Counted from the first letter of the stretch, positions 28,312 through 35,338 are shown. The stretch: DNA of 64,000 nucleotides from Microterricola viridarii (GCF_001542775.1 NZ_CP014145.1:1798001-1862000); one strand, 5' to 3'. Translations and numbers: made by a program. The notes: generated by a model not told the origin, from the letters alone.

Positions 28312-28825
28312 TCATTGCATCCAGACCAGCGCCGCGCCGGCGTCGTGCCATCTGCTCTGCGCAACCGCTAGCGTGGCCGGCGCTCCACCAAGGACCACAT
28401 GAAAGGGTACCGCCGGCCGATCCCACCATTCTCCGATTGCGACAGGCTGCGCCCAGACGGCGGCCGCGTCGGCCAGACTATCGACAAGCCATCGAAGGGT
28501 CTCGCCGTCAGCATCCACGAGCACTTCGTCAGGCTCAGTAACCAGTAATACGATTCCATTCGATGGCGCGAGCCCCTACTAAGTCGCTCAGGCGCTCGTA
28601 GAACGCATCCCGGTTTTCCCCAAAATAGAGGGGGAACTGCAGAGCCGCTGCGAACTCGTCAAACAACGGCCGAAGGGTTCGCATCTTGCGCCCGCGAACG
28701 ACTCGAACAGTCAATCCTGCGTCGGTCCAGCCGACGACTGCAGTTCCCAGGCCTTGCTCGTCGCGACCGAGAAGCAGAGGAGAAAGTTCTGCGTTCACTC
28801 GCTTCAGCTCTTCGAAGACTGTCAC
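28312..28825 (-). pseudogene. Barstar-like immunity protein, frameshifted
   Basis: Starting at GTG 28825 the frame reads VTVFEELKRVNAELSPLLLG, then LRPLFDEFAAALQFPLYFGE and NRDAFYERLSDL, the core of barstar (the ribonuclease-binding helix and the FGEN-DAF loop). It then stops at 28535. A second frame continues with VLLVTEPDEVLVDADGETLR and VPFHVVLGGAP, the barstar C-terminal half, to 28312. A frameshift lies near 28548-28562. The GTG overlaps the stop of a barnase-like remnant by four bases (GTGA), the normal toxin/immunity coupling. Confidence 0.7.
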
Positions 28826-28950
28826 TTCAGGGGGCCTCGGAACACAACGAAGCTCCTGCAATGGTCGTTCATGAGGTACGACGAACCATCGGCACCTGTC
28901 ACCAGTCGATCCATGTTCCGATCACCTCTCACATTCAGCAGTCCCGTACT
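28822..28950 (-). pseudogene. Remnant of a barnase-like ribonuclease C-terminus
   Basis: Upstream of and overlapping the barstar-like gene, the frame reads NVRGDRNMDRLVTGADGSSY, then LMNDHCRSFVVFRGPLK and TGA. This matches the end of microbial ribonucleases (R-x-V-T-G-x-G-x-x-Y-x-x-D-H-Y-x-x-F): Arg and the catalytic His are present, but the Tyr after the catalytic His is replaced by Cys. The first two-thirds of the enzyme is missing. It is a truncated toxin end. Confidence 0.55.
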
Positions 28951-28985
28951 GATCATTAGACCTGCCTTCCGGATACACCTCAACC

Positions 28986-29026
28986 AAATGACTTGGGGTT
29001 GCTCGCAAATGACATGGGTTGCTCGC
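28986..29026. repeat. Tandem direct repeat, two 20-21 bp copies
   Basis: AAATGACTTGGGGTTGCTCGC minus one base is repeated: the copy at 28986-29006 is followed directly by AAATGACATGGGTTGCTCGC at 29007-29026. It lies between the barnase-like remnant and the end of the first lipoprotein gene, at a junction of island modules. Confidence 0.7.
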
Positions 29027-29037
29027 CGATTGCCTTA

Positions 29038-29484
29038 CTAACCTGACTGCTGGTGGAAACGAAGCTCAGGCGAGCCCTCATCAAGGCGCCCAAACGTCAG
29101 GGTCAGTGCAATGCTGTCGTCACGCTCAGTGAATTGACCAGCCGTGCCGCATCCTGTCGTTCCGCCTATCAGTTTGAGCGGGAGAGAAACGGCCTCCACC
29201 TGACTCATCCGCCATGTCCCAGACGACGAGTCTGGCTCGGCCCAGTCGTCGGGCATGATGCGATGGTCGAACCCTTCGGCACAGAACAGCCCTTTGGGCA
29301 TGCCCGTGTATGAGAACGTCCCGTCGCCAGCAAACGTCAGCGATGCGATCTCGTCGTTCGGCCCCGAGCTGACCCATTCGCCGACGATTTCAGCTTCGTC
29401 CATGACGACAGGATGCCCGCCGCACCCGGCCAGAAAGAGCACAATCGCTGCCGCCACCAGACTCGCACCCAGCACGCGCTTCAC
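29038..29484 (-). CDS. Small lipoprotein a (paralogue family of three), probable immunity protein
   Basis: About 148 residues with a lipoprotein signal: VKRVLGASLVAAAIVLFLAG then Cys (lipobox LAGC). The mature part has EIVGEWVSSGPNDEIASLTF, GDGTFSYTGMPKGLFCAEGF and a Gly-Thr-Trp strand, a small beta-sandwich pattern (GTW...DGTF..TG) seen in actinobacterial lipoproteins. Two Cys in the mature domain may pair. The GTG at 29484 overlaps the stop of the preceding reading frame (GTGA); in-frame starts at 29487 (GTG) and 29505 (TTG) also exist. Close paralogues lie at 30423-30890 and 34107-34553. Position in a toxin/immunity island suggests an immunity role, which is inference. Confidence 0.7.
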   Translation of the reverse strand: MKRVLGASLVAAAIVLFLAGCGGHPVVMDEAEIVGEWVSSGPNDEIASLTFAGDGTFSYTGMPKGLFCAEGFDHRIMPDDWAEPDSSSGTWRMSQVEAVSLPLKLIGGTTGCGTAGQFTERDDSIALTLTFGRLDEGSPELRFHQQSG

Positions 29485-29738
29485 CACGACAGTTCCCCTC
29501 GCCAAACGAACTCCTGCGTGACTGCGGAGAAAGGGCCACTCTCGCCGGGTAGCGTGTTCAGGAACGTGTACACATCATCGTTGATTCGCAGCACGGATCC
29601 AAGACTCATCGTGTTGACCGCGGTGAACTCGACAGTGACTGACCTTGCAGCTCTGCTAACCATACTGACTTGAAGATCGCAGGTTCCAAGCGCTGCTAGC
29701 GTACGGCTTTCGTTGCTCGAAAGCGCCCCGTTCGACAT
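29481..29738 (-). CDS. Short reading frame coupled to lipoprotein a, possible toxin remnant
   Basis: About 85 residues from ATG 29738, ending in ESGPFSAVTQEFVWRGELSW and a TGA that overlaps the lipoprotein GTG. The conserved core is SVTVEFTAVNTMSLGSVLRI then NDDVYTFLNTLP; the same core precedes the other two lipoprotein paralogues. There is no ribosome site before the ATG, and the frame continues upstream only into sequence antisense to the transposase-like fragment. It may be the cut end of a larger protein. I do not recognise the domain. Confidence 0.45.
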   Translation of the reverse strand: MSNGALSSNESRTLAALGTCDLQVSMVSRAARSVTVEFTAVNTMSLGSVLRINDDVYTFLNTLPGESGPFSAVTQEFVWRGELSW

Positions 29739-29747
29739 AGTTTTCAT

Positions 29748-30083
29748 GTCTCGAACGCCAGCCGCCGCCAGGTGCGCGGCTTCGGCGCCGCACAGCTCAT
29801 CATCACGATGCTTCTGGTCAACTTCAACCTGCGGAAGATCGCCGTTTTCATGAGCGACCAGTACAAGGAAGACGCCAAACGGGACCTCGCAGGCAACCCC
29901 GTTGAGAAGAAGCTCCGCCACCGCGACCGCGACTTCTACAACCGGTACACCGACACCCTCCCGCCCGGCGTCGAACGGCCAGAGCACCTGAAGAAGCGCG
30001 GAACCGCAACCGACGACACCGGCGGGCCACCCACCCCCGAGTTGCCGCGCACCGGCGCTCACCGACACGGCCCGAGAGGGTGA
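29748..30083 (+). pseudogene. Transposase-like C-terminus, copy A
   Basis: The frame reads SNASRRQVRGFGAAQLIITM, LLVNFNLRKIAVFMSDQYKE, then RDRDFYNRYTDTLPPGVERP and a stop at 30083. The R-R-x-V-R-G...N-L-R-K-I pattern is that of the C-terminal end of a family of DDE-transposase-like proteins of actinobacteria. No start or catalytic region is present; only the last 110 residues remain. Copies B and C are at 32005-32166 and 34818-35112. Confidence 0.6.
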
Positions 30084-30166
30084 CACCCCAGGCGCTCCGA
30101 AGACATCGGTGCGCCCGAAAGTCGTTAACGAGCGCCGTCATCCATGAATAGGCTCGGGAAACGAGA

Positions 30167-30200
30167 AATCGCTCCGGGTTCTCATCCGGAGCGATTCTTT
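30167..30200 (+). terminator. Intrinsic terminator A
   Basis: AATCGCTCCGG pairs with CCGGAGCGATT around GTTCTCAT, followed by CTTT. The same hairpin follows the other two transposase-like fragments. Confidence 0.8.
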
Positions 30201-30219
30201 ATGGGCAGTTCTGCGAAGA

Positions 30220-30256
30220 GTTTCGTGAACAGCCCATGGTGGGCTGTTCACGAAAC
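30220..30256. repeat. Perfect 17-bp inverted repeat at an att-like junction
   Basis: GTTTCGTGAACAGCCCA, loop TGG, TGGGCTGTTCACGAAAC. The left arm is shared with the tRNA-Pro flank of the other copies, the right arm with the left end of the next module, and TGGTGGGCTG at the centre resembles the tRNA-Pro 3' end with CCA. In copy B the same inverted repeat is imperfect. Confidence 0.7.
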
Positions 30257-30314
30257 CCGCCAGACAGCGGATCGCAGACCACCATCAAACACTCTTTCCT
30301 CCACGTCCAGCGCC

Positions 30315-30345
30315 TTTTTCCTCCACATTTGTCGAGGATCAGCTC
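30315..30345 (+). repeat. Module left-end motif, copy 1
   Basis: TTTTTCCTCCACATTTGTCG continuing AGGATCAGCTC. Near-identical copies lie at 32481-32511 and 33999-34028, in the same orientation. Each precedes minus-strand immunity-like genes at its right. Function unknown; likely part of the repeated module end. Confidence 0.65.
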
Positions 30346-30422
30346 GGGGAAGCAACGCACGTTGGCGACGGCGTCGGCTCACTGTGGCCGAGGTGTCTAT
30401 CGAGGTCGTGTCAGTCGCCGTG

Positions 30423-30890
30423 CTATTCGGCCCGCTGGTGGAAACTAAGCTGGGGCGAGCCTTCATCAAGGCGGCCGAAAATCAGCGTCAGCTCTATGTT
30501 GTCGTGAATCTCGGTGAACTGGCCCGTCGCGCCGCAGCCAGCTGTGTTCCCGTTCAGCGCCAACGGCAGCGAAGTGCTGTCCGTATGGCGAAGCCTCCAT
30601 GTTCCAGCAGAGGTGTCTGGCTCAGCCCAGTCCTCGGGCCAGATTCGATGATCGAATCCTTCGGCACAGAATAGGCCCTTGGGCATGCCCGTGTATGAAA
30701 ACGTCCCGTCGCCCGCAATCGTAAGCGATGCGATCTCGTCATTCGGCCCAGAAGTGACCCATTCGCCGACGAATTCAGATGCGGAAGGAATGACGGGACG
30801 CCCGCCACACCCGGCCAGAAAGAGCACGATCGCTGCCCCCACCAGACTCGCACCCAGCACGCGCTTCACCACGACAACTCCTCTCGCCAT
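30423..30890 (-). CDS. Small lipoprotein b, probable immunity protein
   Basis: A 155-residue paralogue of the lipoproteins at 29038 and 34107. The signal is VKRVLGASLVGAAIVLFLAG followed by the lipobox Cys. The mature core GEWVTSGPNDEIASLTIAGD and TGMPKGLFCAEGFDHRI is nearly identical to the others, while the N-terminal loop (RPVIPSASEF) and C-terminal third differ. Here, unlike the others, the preceding frame ends in TGA just before an ATG at 30890 with AAGGAG in front, so this copy has its own start. A small insertion/deletion created both changes. Confidence 0.7.
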   Translation of the reverse strand: MARGVVVVKRVLGASLVGAAIVLFLAGCGGRPVIPSASEFVGEWVTSGPNDEIASLTIAGDGTFSYTGMPKGLFCAEGFDHRIWPEDWAEPDTSAGTWRLRHTDSTSLPLALNGNTAGCGATGQFTEIHDNIELTLIFGRLDEGSPQLSFHQRAE

Positions 30891-31055
30891 TCAACTCCTT
30901 GTGACTGCGGAGAAAGGGCCGCTCTCGACGGGTAGCGTAATACAGAAATTGTCTAGATCATCGTTGATTCGCAACCTAGATCCAAGGCTCGTTCTGTTGC
31001 TCGCCGTGAAATCGACGACCGCTGAGCTTGCAGTTCTACTCACCAGTTTGCCCAC
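30891..31055 (-). CDS. Short reading frame preceding lipoprotein b, possible toxin remnant
   Basis: About 54 residues from GTG 31055: VGKLVSRTASSAVVDFTASN, RTSLGSRLRINDDLDNFCIT, LPVESGPFSAVTRS. It is homologous to the short frames before lipoproteins a and d but is truncated by a stop eight residues early. No ribosome site is evident. It is probably a decayed partner of the lipoprotein gene. Confidence 0.4.
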   Translation of the reverse strand: MGKLVSRTASSAVVDFTASNRTSLGSRLRINDDLDNFCITLPVESGPFSAVTRS

Positions 31056-31101
31056 TACGTTCCGCGGATGACAATGATGTTGTTTCGCCCCGAGATGATG
31101 A

Positions 31102-31461
31102 TCAAACCGTCGACGGCAATGAGTTGACGTTCATGGCGCCTGGATCTAACAGCATCCGAGCGACTTCTCGTGGCCCCTCAAGGATCACGAGTTCGGACGC
31201 GGAATCCAGCACTTCTGACCCCGGCGCCCCGTCAACAAGTTCATGGATGGACGCCTCCAGCCAGCCGTCCGCAAGCGGAGATCCGAGCAGGACTACAACA
31301 CTGAACTGCCCGCCTGTCCACGGCCAACCGTCGGGCGCAGGCGTATTCGATGGAAGCACCGGGACTGCAGTGGTGGTGTAAGTCGGCCCCTGTGGCGCGC
31401 CAGAAGCACGTCCAGCCTCGCTGGGGGTCAAAAAACGGATTCTTCCCGTTCGAGTCGTCAT
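31102..31461 (-). CDS. Probable immunity protein, EF-Tu-like barrel
   Basis: A 119-residue soluble protein. MTTRTGRIRFLTPSEAGRAS and GWPWTGGQFSVVVLLG recall the C-terminal beta-barrel of elongation factor Tu, a fold used by small proteins next to polymorphic toxin ends. Its ATG overlaps the stop of the ART-like toxin remnant (ATGA), and GGAG lies upstream, so it is translationally coupled to the toxin; this makes an immunity role likely. It seems intact while the toxin is broken, as expected for retained orphan immunity. Confidence 0.6.
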   Translation of the reverse strand: MTTRTGRIRFLTPSEAGRASGAPQGPTYTTTAVPVLPSNTPAPDGWPWTGGQFSVVVLLGSPLADGWLEASIHELVDGAPGSEVLDSASELVILEGPREVARMLLDPGAMNVNSLPSTV

Positions 31462-31990
31462 TGCCCGATACTCCACGAGAGCTTGCTGAACCGGTCGAGC
31501 TGGTGAGGCTCGATGTATCGAGCTGGTCCGATACCGTCCAATCGGTCTAGGCGCATAACTTGATTCGCGAACGAGCCAGGTACTTGAACACGAAGGACTA
31601 CGCCCTGGGCCCCATTCAACGCCTTCCCCCTTGGCTTGCATGCTCACCAGATTCCGTAAACCAGCTCCCATCGAGAGAGTTCGATGCAGCACGGACAACA
31701 TTCTGTCCAATATCGTCCAGCTCTGCGGGGCCGACACGCCTGTACAGATCGACGGACTCACACCCAACCCTCGTCACGTCCTCAACGTTGTCCGACGCTC
31801 GAGCGCCCTTGGCGGCTGCAGTTCCCCAGTCGAGGAACGGGACCATCCCGGCCGCACTGAGCCCGGAGCACGCCATGTCGTCCTCGACAGTGCACATCAG
31901 CGCGTTCGCACCGGTGGCAATCTCACCAACCTCTGGCTGCCGGCATCCCGCGGTATCGTTCCAGTCCGCGAACAGCCGCGGCCAGAAGCA
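31458..31990 (-). pseudogene. C-terminal toxin domain, ADP-ribosyltransferase-like, frameshifted and truncated
   Basis: The minus strand reads a linker typical of polymorphic toxins (VGEIATGANALMCTVEDDMA, AGMVPFLDWGTAAAKGA), then VDLYRRVGPAELDDIGQNVV and LDGSWFTESGEHASQ. At the C run 31626-31630 the frame breaks; one added base gives QWGKALNGAQGVVLRVQVPG, SFANQVMRLDRLDGIGPARY and IEPHQLDRFSK to a stop at 31458. The Y-R-x-V...W-F-T-E-S pattern fits the HYD1/ART-like toxin group. The N-terminal delivery part is missing; the sequence joins a transposase-like fragment near 31990. Confidence 0.6.
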
Positions 31991-32004
31991 GGCATTCGAC
32001 TGCG

Positions 32005-32166
32005 GCACGCGAGTGGGAGCAGTTCCACGCCCACGCCCGCAACTCGATCAAGTCGCTGAACAAGCAAGTCGAGGACGGCGGCACCGAGGACATCCATCAC
32101 CCCAGCCGGCGCCAGGTGCGCGGCCTCGGCAACCGGCACACCGGCGGGCCACCCGCCACCGAGTAG
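32005..32166 (+). pseudogene. Transposase-like C-terminus, copy B, internally deleted
   Basis: Reads AREWEQFHAHARNSIKSLNK, QVEDGGTEDIHHPSRRQVRG, then jumps to TGGPPATE and stop. The part before SRRQVRG is not kept in copies A and C and supports a DDE-transposase-like C-terminus. About 70 residues found in A and C (NLRKI segment) are deleted here. Confidence 0.55.
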
Positions 32167-32211
32167 CCGCGCACCAGGGCGCACAGTCACGGCCCGAGAG
32201 GGCAATACCCG

Positions 32212-32238
32212 AGGTGCACCGAAGACGTCGGTGCACCT
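32212..32238 (+). repeat. Hairpin upstream of terminator B
   Basis: AGGTGCACCGA pairs with TCGGTGCACCT. The same hairpin at the tRNA end (35147-35175) reads AGGCGCACCG/CGGTGCGCCT: the base change is compensated on the other arm, so the pairing is conserved. It lies between the stop of the transposase-like frame and the terminator hairpin. Confidence 0.6.
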
Positions 32239-32331
32239 GAAAGTCGTCAACGAGCGTCGAATTCCCGCGGCGAGAGTGGCAGGACGCCGGGTTCGCACCC
32301 CGTCATCCACAAAAAGGCTCGGGAAACAAGA

Positions 32332-32366
32332 AATCGCTCCGGATTCTCATCCGGAGCGATTCTTTA
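32332..32366 (+). terminator. Intrinsic terminator B
   Basis: AATCGCTCCGGAT pairs fully with ATCCGGAGCGATT around TCTC, followed by CTTT. Identical in stem to terminator C. Confidence 0.85.
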
Positions 32367-32402
32367 TGGGCAGTTCTGCGAAGAGTTTCGAGAAAGGCCC
32401 CA

Positions 32403-32412
32403 TGGTGGGCTG
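32403..32412. repeat. att-like remnant of tRNA-Pro 3' end, copy B
   Basis: TGGTGGGCTG; the reverse complement CAGCCCACCA equals the tRNA-Pro 3' end CAGCCCGACCA less one base. Sequence to its left matches the tRNA flank; sequence to its right matches the right side of copy A. Confidence 0.5.
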
Positions 32413-32414
32413 TT

Positions 32415-32754
32415 CGCGAAACCCGTCAGGGCGCGGATCACAGACCGCCGCCGAACTCGTTTTCCTCCACCGCGAGCTCATTTTTCCTCCACATCTGTCG
32501 AGGATCAACTCAGACCCCAGAACGCGCTGGCAGCGCTGACCTATCACCGCGTTCAAGGAGTCAACCGAGGTTGCCGCAGTCCCGGCACAAGGTTAAGGTC
32601 CCGTCACCAGCAAGCGTCTTTGATGCGTTCTCGCAACCGCGCCCGAACGAGATCGTTCGCCGGCGAGAACAGTTGCACCGGTGGCGACGGGGCGACCGGT
32701 ACATCTCGCCGGGGACAGCGCTAGGGTCGAGGCGGGAGTCGCCCTATCGCACGG
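32415..32754. other. Gap with module-end repeats and a lipoprotein remnant
   Basis: Holds the second copy of the TTTTTCCTCCAC motif (32481-32511) and, at about 32595-32640, a degenerate stretch matching the antisense of the lipoprotein core DEIASLTFAGDGTF. No intact gene is seen. Confidence 0.55.
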
Positions 32755-33357
32755 TCAGCCACTCACCGGGCATTCCTCGCGAAAGACGAGATCGCCGTCG
32801 TCGGGCCCATAGCCCGAGTCGCCGCACACGTAGCTGAAGTCCCAACGTCGTTCCTCGACGCACGAATCGAACCGAATTGTGGTCCAGTCCTGTTCACCGA
32901 AACGGCTGCCGCTGGAGACAAGCACCTTGGAGTCTCCGAATGAGATGAAGAAAGAGAACCGATTCCGGACTTCCCACGTTGCGTCGCCGGTGTATCGCTC
33001 GTCTGTGGGTCCGTCGATGCAGAAGTACCCCTCTTCGTCTTGGACTGATCGACCCCGCGGAAACCCTGTGACACGCGCTGCGCCATCCTCGAACAGCTCC
33101 ACAACTACGAGATCGGGAAAGGTCTCTCCCTTGCCATGCGACGAATCCACGTCCCAGACCATAGGAGGGACGAATTCCGGTGTTTGCTCTGGCGCGCACG
33201 CAGAGAGCGCACCGGCCAAGACCACCGCCGCTCCGACGACAATTGGGCGGATCGGGGAGCGAACCTTGCGTCTGCTGTTGCCTGACAATCGTCTCCCGTT
33301 CGCGTTCTGAAGATTGACCTCAAGGTACTGATCGCGCCCGCGGTTAAGGGTTCGCAT
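32755..33357 (-). CDS. Lipoprotein c, distant member of the same group
   Basis: A protein of up to 200 residues with a lipoprotein signal (IRPIVVGAAVVLAGALSAC, lipobox LSAC) after a long 35-residue basic N-terminus; a later start is possible but no better one is visible. The mature part follows the same plan as the three paralogues (VVELFEDGAARVTGFPRG, YFCIDG, GDATWEVRNRFSFFISF) with a longer Cys-containing C-terminus (four Cys in the second half). The ATG at 33357 overlaps the end of the membrane protein gene by 14 bases, so they are coupled. Confidence 0.65.
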   Translation of the reverse strand: MRTLNRGRDQYLEVNLQNANGRRLSGNSRRKVRSPIRPIVVGAAVVLAGALSACAPEQTPEFVPPMVWDVDSSHGKGETFPDLVVVELFEDGAARVTGFPRGRSVQDEEGYFCIDGPTDERYTGDATWEVRNRFSFFISFGDSKVLVSSGSRFGEQDWTTIRFDSCVEERRWDFSYVCGDSGYGPDDGDLVFREECPVSG

Positions 33358-33778
33358 CGACTTCGTAGAACCAGGCGTACCATCCGAATGCCAACGCGGT
33401 CACTACAAATCCACCGAAGAGAGCCCACGGAGGTGGGAGCTCGAACTCAATACACCACCAGAATTCGAAAGCAACACACATCCCCGCGAGTCCAGCCAAC
33501 AGTACAACCACCAGCTGTCGCCACATTCTTGGGGCATCCAAGAGTGGACGTCGCAGAGCGGCGAAGATAGTCATGGTGGTTGCGGTAGTGAGAAAGAACG
33601 CGAGGAAATAGAACGGCAGTGCAGCGAAGGCCCACACAGCAGTTCCGGGATTCCCGACAAAATAGACCCCGACAACTGCGGCTGTCACACCAGTAGAGAA
33701 CAGTGCAGCGAAAAGTCCATAGGCGACCACAGGCCTCCAACGCAGTGAGCGACGAATCATCCTCGGCCTCTCGAACAC
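33344..33778 (-). CDS. Four-helix membrane protein in the island
   Basis: A 144-residue protein with four predicted membrane helices (VVAYGLFAALFSTGVTAAVV; AFAALPFYFLAFFLTTAT; QLVVVLLAGLAGMCVAFEFW; LFGGFVVTALAFGWYAWFYE). It is not recognised. It is directly upstream of and overlapping lipoprotein c on the minus strand, replacing the short partner frame seen with the other lipoproteins. A membrane-located immunity pair is a possible reading, only inferred. Confidence 0.6.
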   Translation of the reverse strand: MFERPRMIRRSLRWRPVVAYGLFAALFSTGVTAAVVGVYFVGNPGTAVWAFAALPFYFLAFFLTTATTMTIFAALRRPLLDAPRMWRQLVVVLLAGLAGMCVAFEFWWCIEFELPPPWALFGGFVVTALAFGWYAWFYEVDANP

Positions 33779-34106
33779 GTCAGCACGGTTTGTCTGAGGC
33801 TAGTGGATTGCGCTGCCCATGGCACTTTCACAGAGCCGGCCGAGACACTCGTGCCACGAATACGTTTGAATCTTAGGGCTGGGCAAAAGCACATCCTTCC
33901 AGCGGCTAGGAACCGCCTCCGGTAAGGAGGCCTCCGAAGCTGCAACAGTCCCGATCGTAGGCCGTCACCAAATGCGCTTTGCTCCACATCGAGCCACCTT
34001 TTCCTCCACGTTTGTCGAGGACGTGCTCAGACGGCAGAAAACACGGACGATGGTGACCGATCAGTGCAGGCCTCGGGAGCGCACCAAAGTTAGATCAGTC
34101 GCCACG
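33779..34106. other. Gap with third module-end motif
   Basis: About 330 bases without a gene. It holds the third copy of the TTTTCCTCCAC motif (33999-34028). The last 40 bases match those after the stop of lipoproteins a and b (ATTCGGCCCGCTGGTGGAAA), so the repeat includes lipoprotein 3' flanks. Nothing else is seen. Confidence 0.6.
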
Positions 34107-34553
34107 CTATTCGGCCCGCTGGTGGAAACGAAGATCGGGCGAGCCCTCATCAAGGCGCCCAAACGTCAGGGTCAGTGCAACGCTGTCGTCACTCTCAGTG
34201 AATTGTCCCAATGCGCCGCAGCCTGCTGTTTTGTCGCTGAGCGCCAATGGGAAAGAAATGCCGTCGAGATGCCTGAGCTCCCATGTCCCGGAAGACGAGT
34301 CTGGCTCGGCCCAGTCGTCGGGCATGATGCGATGGTCGAATCCTTCAGCACAGAACAGCCCCTTCGGCATGCCCGTGAATGAGAACATCCCGTCGTCAGC
34401 AAACATCAGCGATGCGATCTCGTCATTCGGCCCCGAGGTGACCCACTCGCCTACGATCTCAGCTTCGTCCATGACGACGGGACGCCCGCCACACCCGGCT
34501 AGGAAGATCACAATCGCTGCCGCCACGATACTCGCACCCAGCGCGCGTTTCAC
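34107..34553 (-). CDS. Small lipoprotein d, probable immunity protein
   Basis: About 148 residues from GTG 34553 and the closest relative of lipoprotein a. The signal is VKRALGASIVAAAIVIFLAG before the lipobox Cys. The mature core VGEWVTSGPNDEIASLMFAD and TGMPKGLFCAEGFDHRIMPD is shared; differences cluster in the C-terminal half (LRHLDGISFPLALSDKTAGC), suggesting diversification of the binding face. The GTG overlaps the stop of the partner frame (GTGA). An in-frame GTG at 34574 is an alternative start. Confidence 0.7.
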   Translation of the reverse strand: MKRALGASIVAAAIVIFLAGCGGRPVVMDEAEIVGEWVTSGPNDEIASLMFADDGMFSFTGMPKGLFCAEGFDHRIMPDDWAEPDSSSGTWELRHLDGISFPLALSDKTAGCGALGQFTESDDSVALTLTFGRLDEGSPDLRFHQRAE

Positions 34554-34800
34554 CACGACAGTTCCTCTCGCCACTCGAATTCCTGTTTGACTGCGGAGAA
34601 AGGGCCACTCTCGCCGGGTAGCGCGTTTAAGAAATTGTTTACATCATCGTTGATTCGCAGCACGGATCCAAGGCTCGTCGTATTGACAGCAGTGAACTCG
34701 ACGGTGGCTGACCTTGCCGCTCTGCTAACTATGGAGAGATCAGGATCGTAGGTTCCAAGCGCTAGTAGCGTACGGCTTTCGTTGCTCGAGAGTGCCCGTT
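34550..34800 (-). pseudogene. Short frame coupled to lipoprotein d, without a start
   Basis: Reads ALSSNESRTLLALGTYDPDL, SATVEFTAVNTTSLGSVLRI, NDDVNNFLNALPGESGPFSA and FEWREELSW. It is homologous to the frame before lipoprotein a, but a one-base difference puts the upstream ATG out of frame and the internal ATG is ATA here. So no start is usable; it is a remnant. Confidence 0.5.
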
Positions 34801-34817
34801 CGACATGGTTTTCATGT

Positions 34818-35112
34818 CTCAGACGCCAGCCGCCGCCAGGTGCGCGGCTTCGGCGCCGCACAGGTCATCATCACGATGCTCCTGGTCAACTTCAACCTCC
34901 GCAAGATCGCCGCGTTCATGAGCGACCAGTACAAGGAGGACGCCAAGCGGAACCTCGCCGGCGACCCCGTCGAGAAGAAGCTCCGCCGCCGCGACCGCGA
35001 CTTCTACAACCGGTACACCGACACCCTCCCGCCCGGCGTCGAACGACCAGACCACCTGAAGAAGCGCGGAGCCGCACCCGAGGACACCGGCGGGCCACCC
35101 ACCCGCGAGTAG
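34818..35112 (+). pseudogene. Transposase-like C-terminus, copy C
   Basis: Reads SDASRRQVRGFGAAQVIITM, LLVNFNLRKIAAFMSDQYKE, RDRDFYNRYTDTLPPGVERP and stops at 35112. Very similar to copy A at DNA and protein level; the junction with the partner frame of lipoprotein d is at the same point as in copy A, so the whole module was duplicated. Confidence 0.6.
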
Positions 35113-35146
35113 CCGCGCACCGACACTGCCCGAGAGGGCGACACCC

Positions 35147-35175
35147 CAGGCGCACCGAAGACTTCGGTGCGCCTG
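35147..35175 (+). repeat. Hairpin upstream of terminator C
   Basis: CAGGCGCACCGAAG and CTTCGGTGCGCCTG form a perfect 14-bp stem with a single central A. See the compensated version at 32212-32238. Confidence 0.65.
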
Positions 35176-35267
35176 AAAGTCGTCAACGAGCGTCGAAATC
35201 CCGCGGCGAGAGCGCCGGGACGCCGAGTTCGCGCCCCGTCATCCAGAAAAAGGCCCGGGAAACAAGA

Positions 35268-35303
35268 AATCGCTCCGGATTCTCATCCGGAGCGATTCTC
35301 TGT
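35268..35303 (+). terminator. Intrinsic terminator C
   Basis: AATCGCTCCGGAT / TCTC / ATCCGGAGCGATT, followed by CTCTGTG; the T run is poorer than in copies A and B. It lies 36 bases from the tRNA-Pro 3' end. Confidence 0.75.
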
Positions 35304-35338
35304 GGGCAGTTCTGCGAAGAGTTTCGAGAACGGCCCTT

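Larger units (their letters stand above)
28822..35338. mobile_element. Accretion island of immunity modules next to tRNA-Pro
   Basis: This lower-GC block ends at the 3' end of tRNA-Pro(GGG). Three right ends are alike: transposase-like C-terminus on the plus strand, paired hairpins, then a near-copy of the tRNA 3' end (TGGTGGGCTG at 30237-30246 and 32403-32412; TGGTCGGGCTG in the tRNA itself at 35339-35349). Two left ends after those sites are alike too (TTCRCGAAACCCG and, further on, TTTTTCCTCCACAT). Minus-strand genes inside are toxin and immunity remnants. No integrase gene is seen, and the left outer boundary is not defined; it may begin nearer 28230. Confidence 0.6.

Noticed and set aside
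28861..29041. Plus-strand frame between the barstar region and lipoprotein a
   Set aside because: It is antisense to the barnase-like remnant and has no protein-like pattern.
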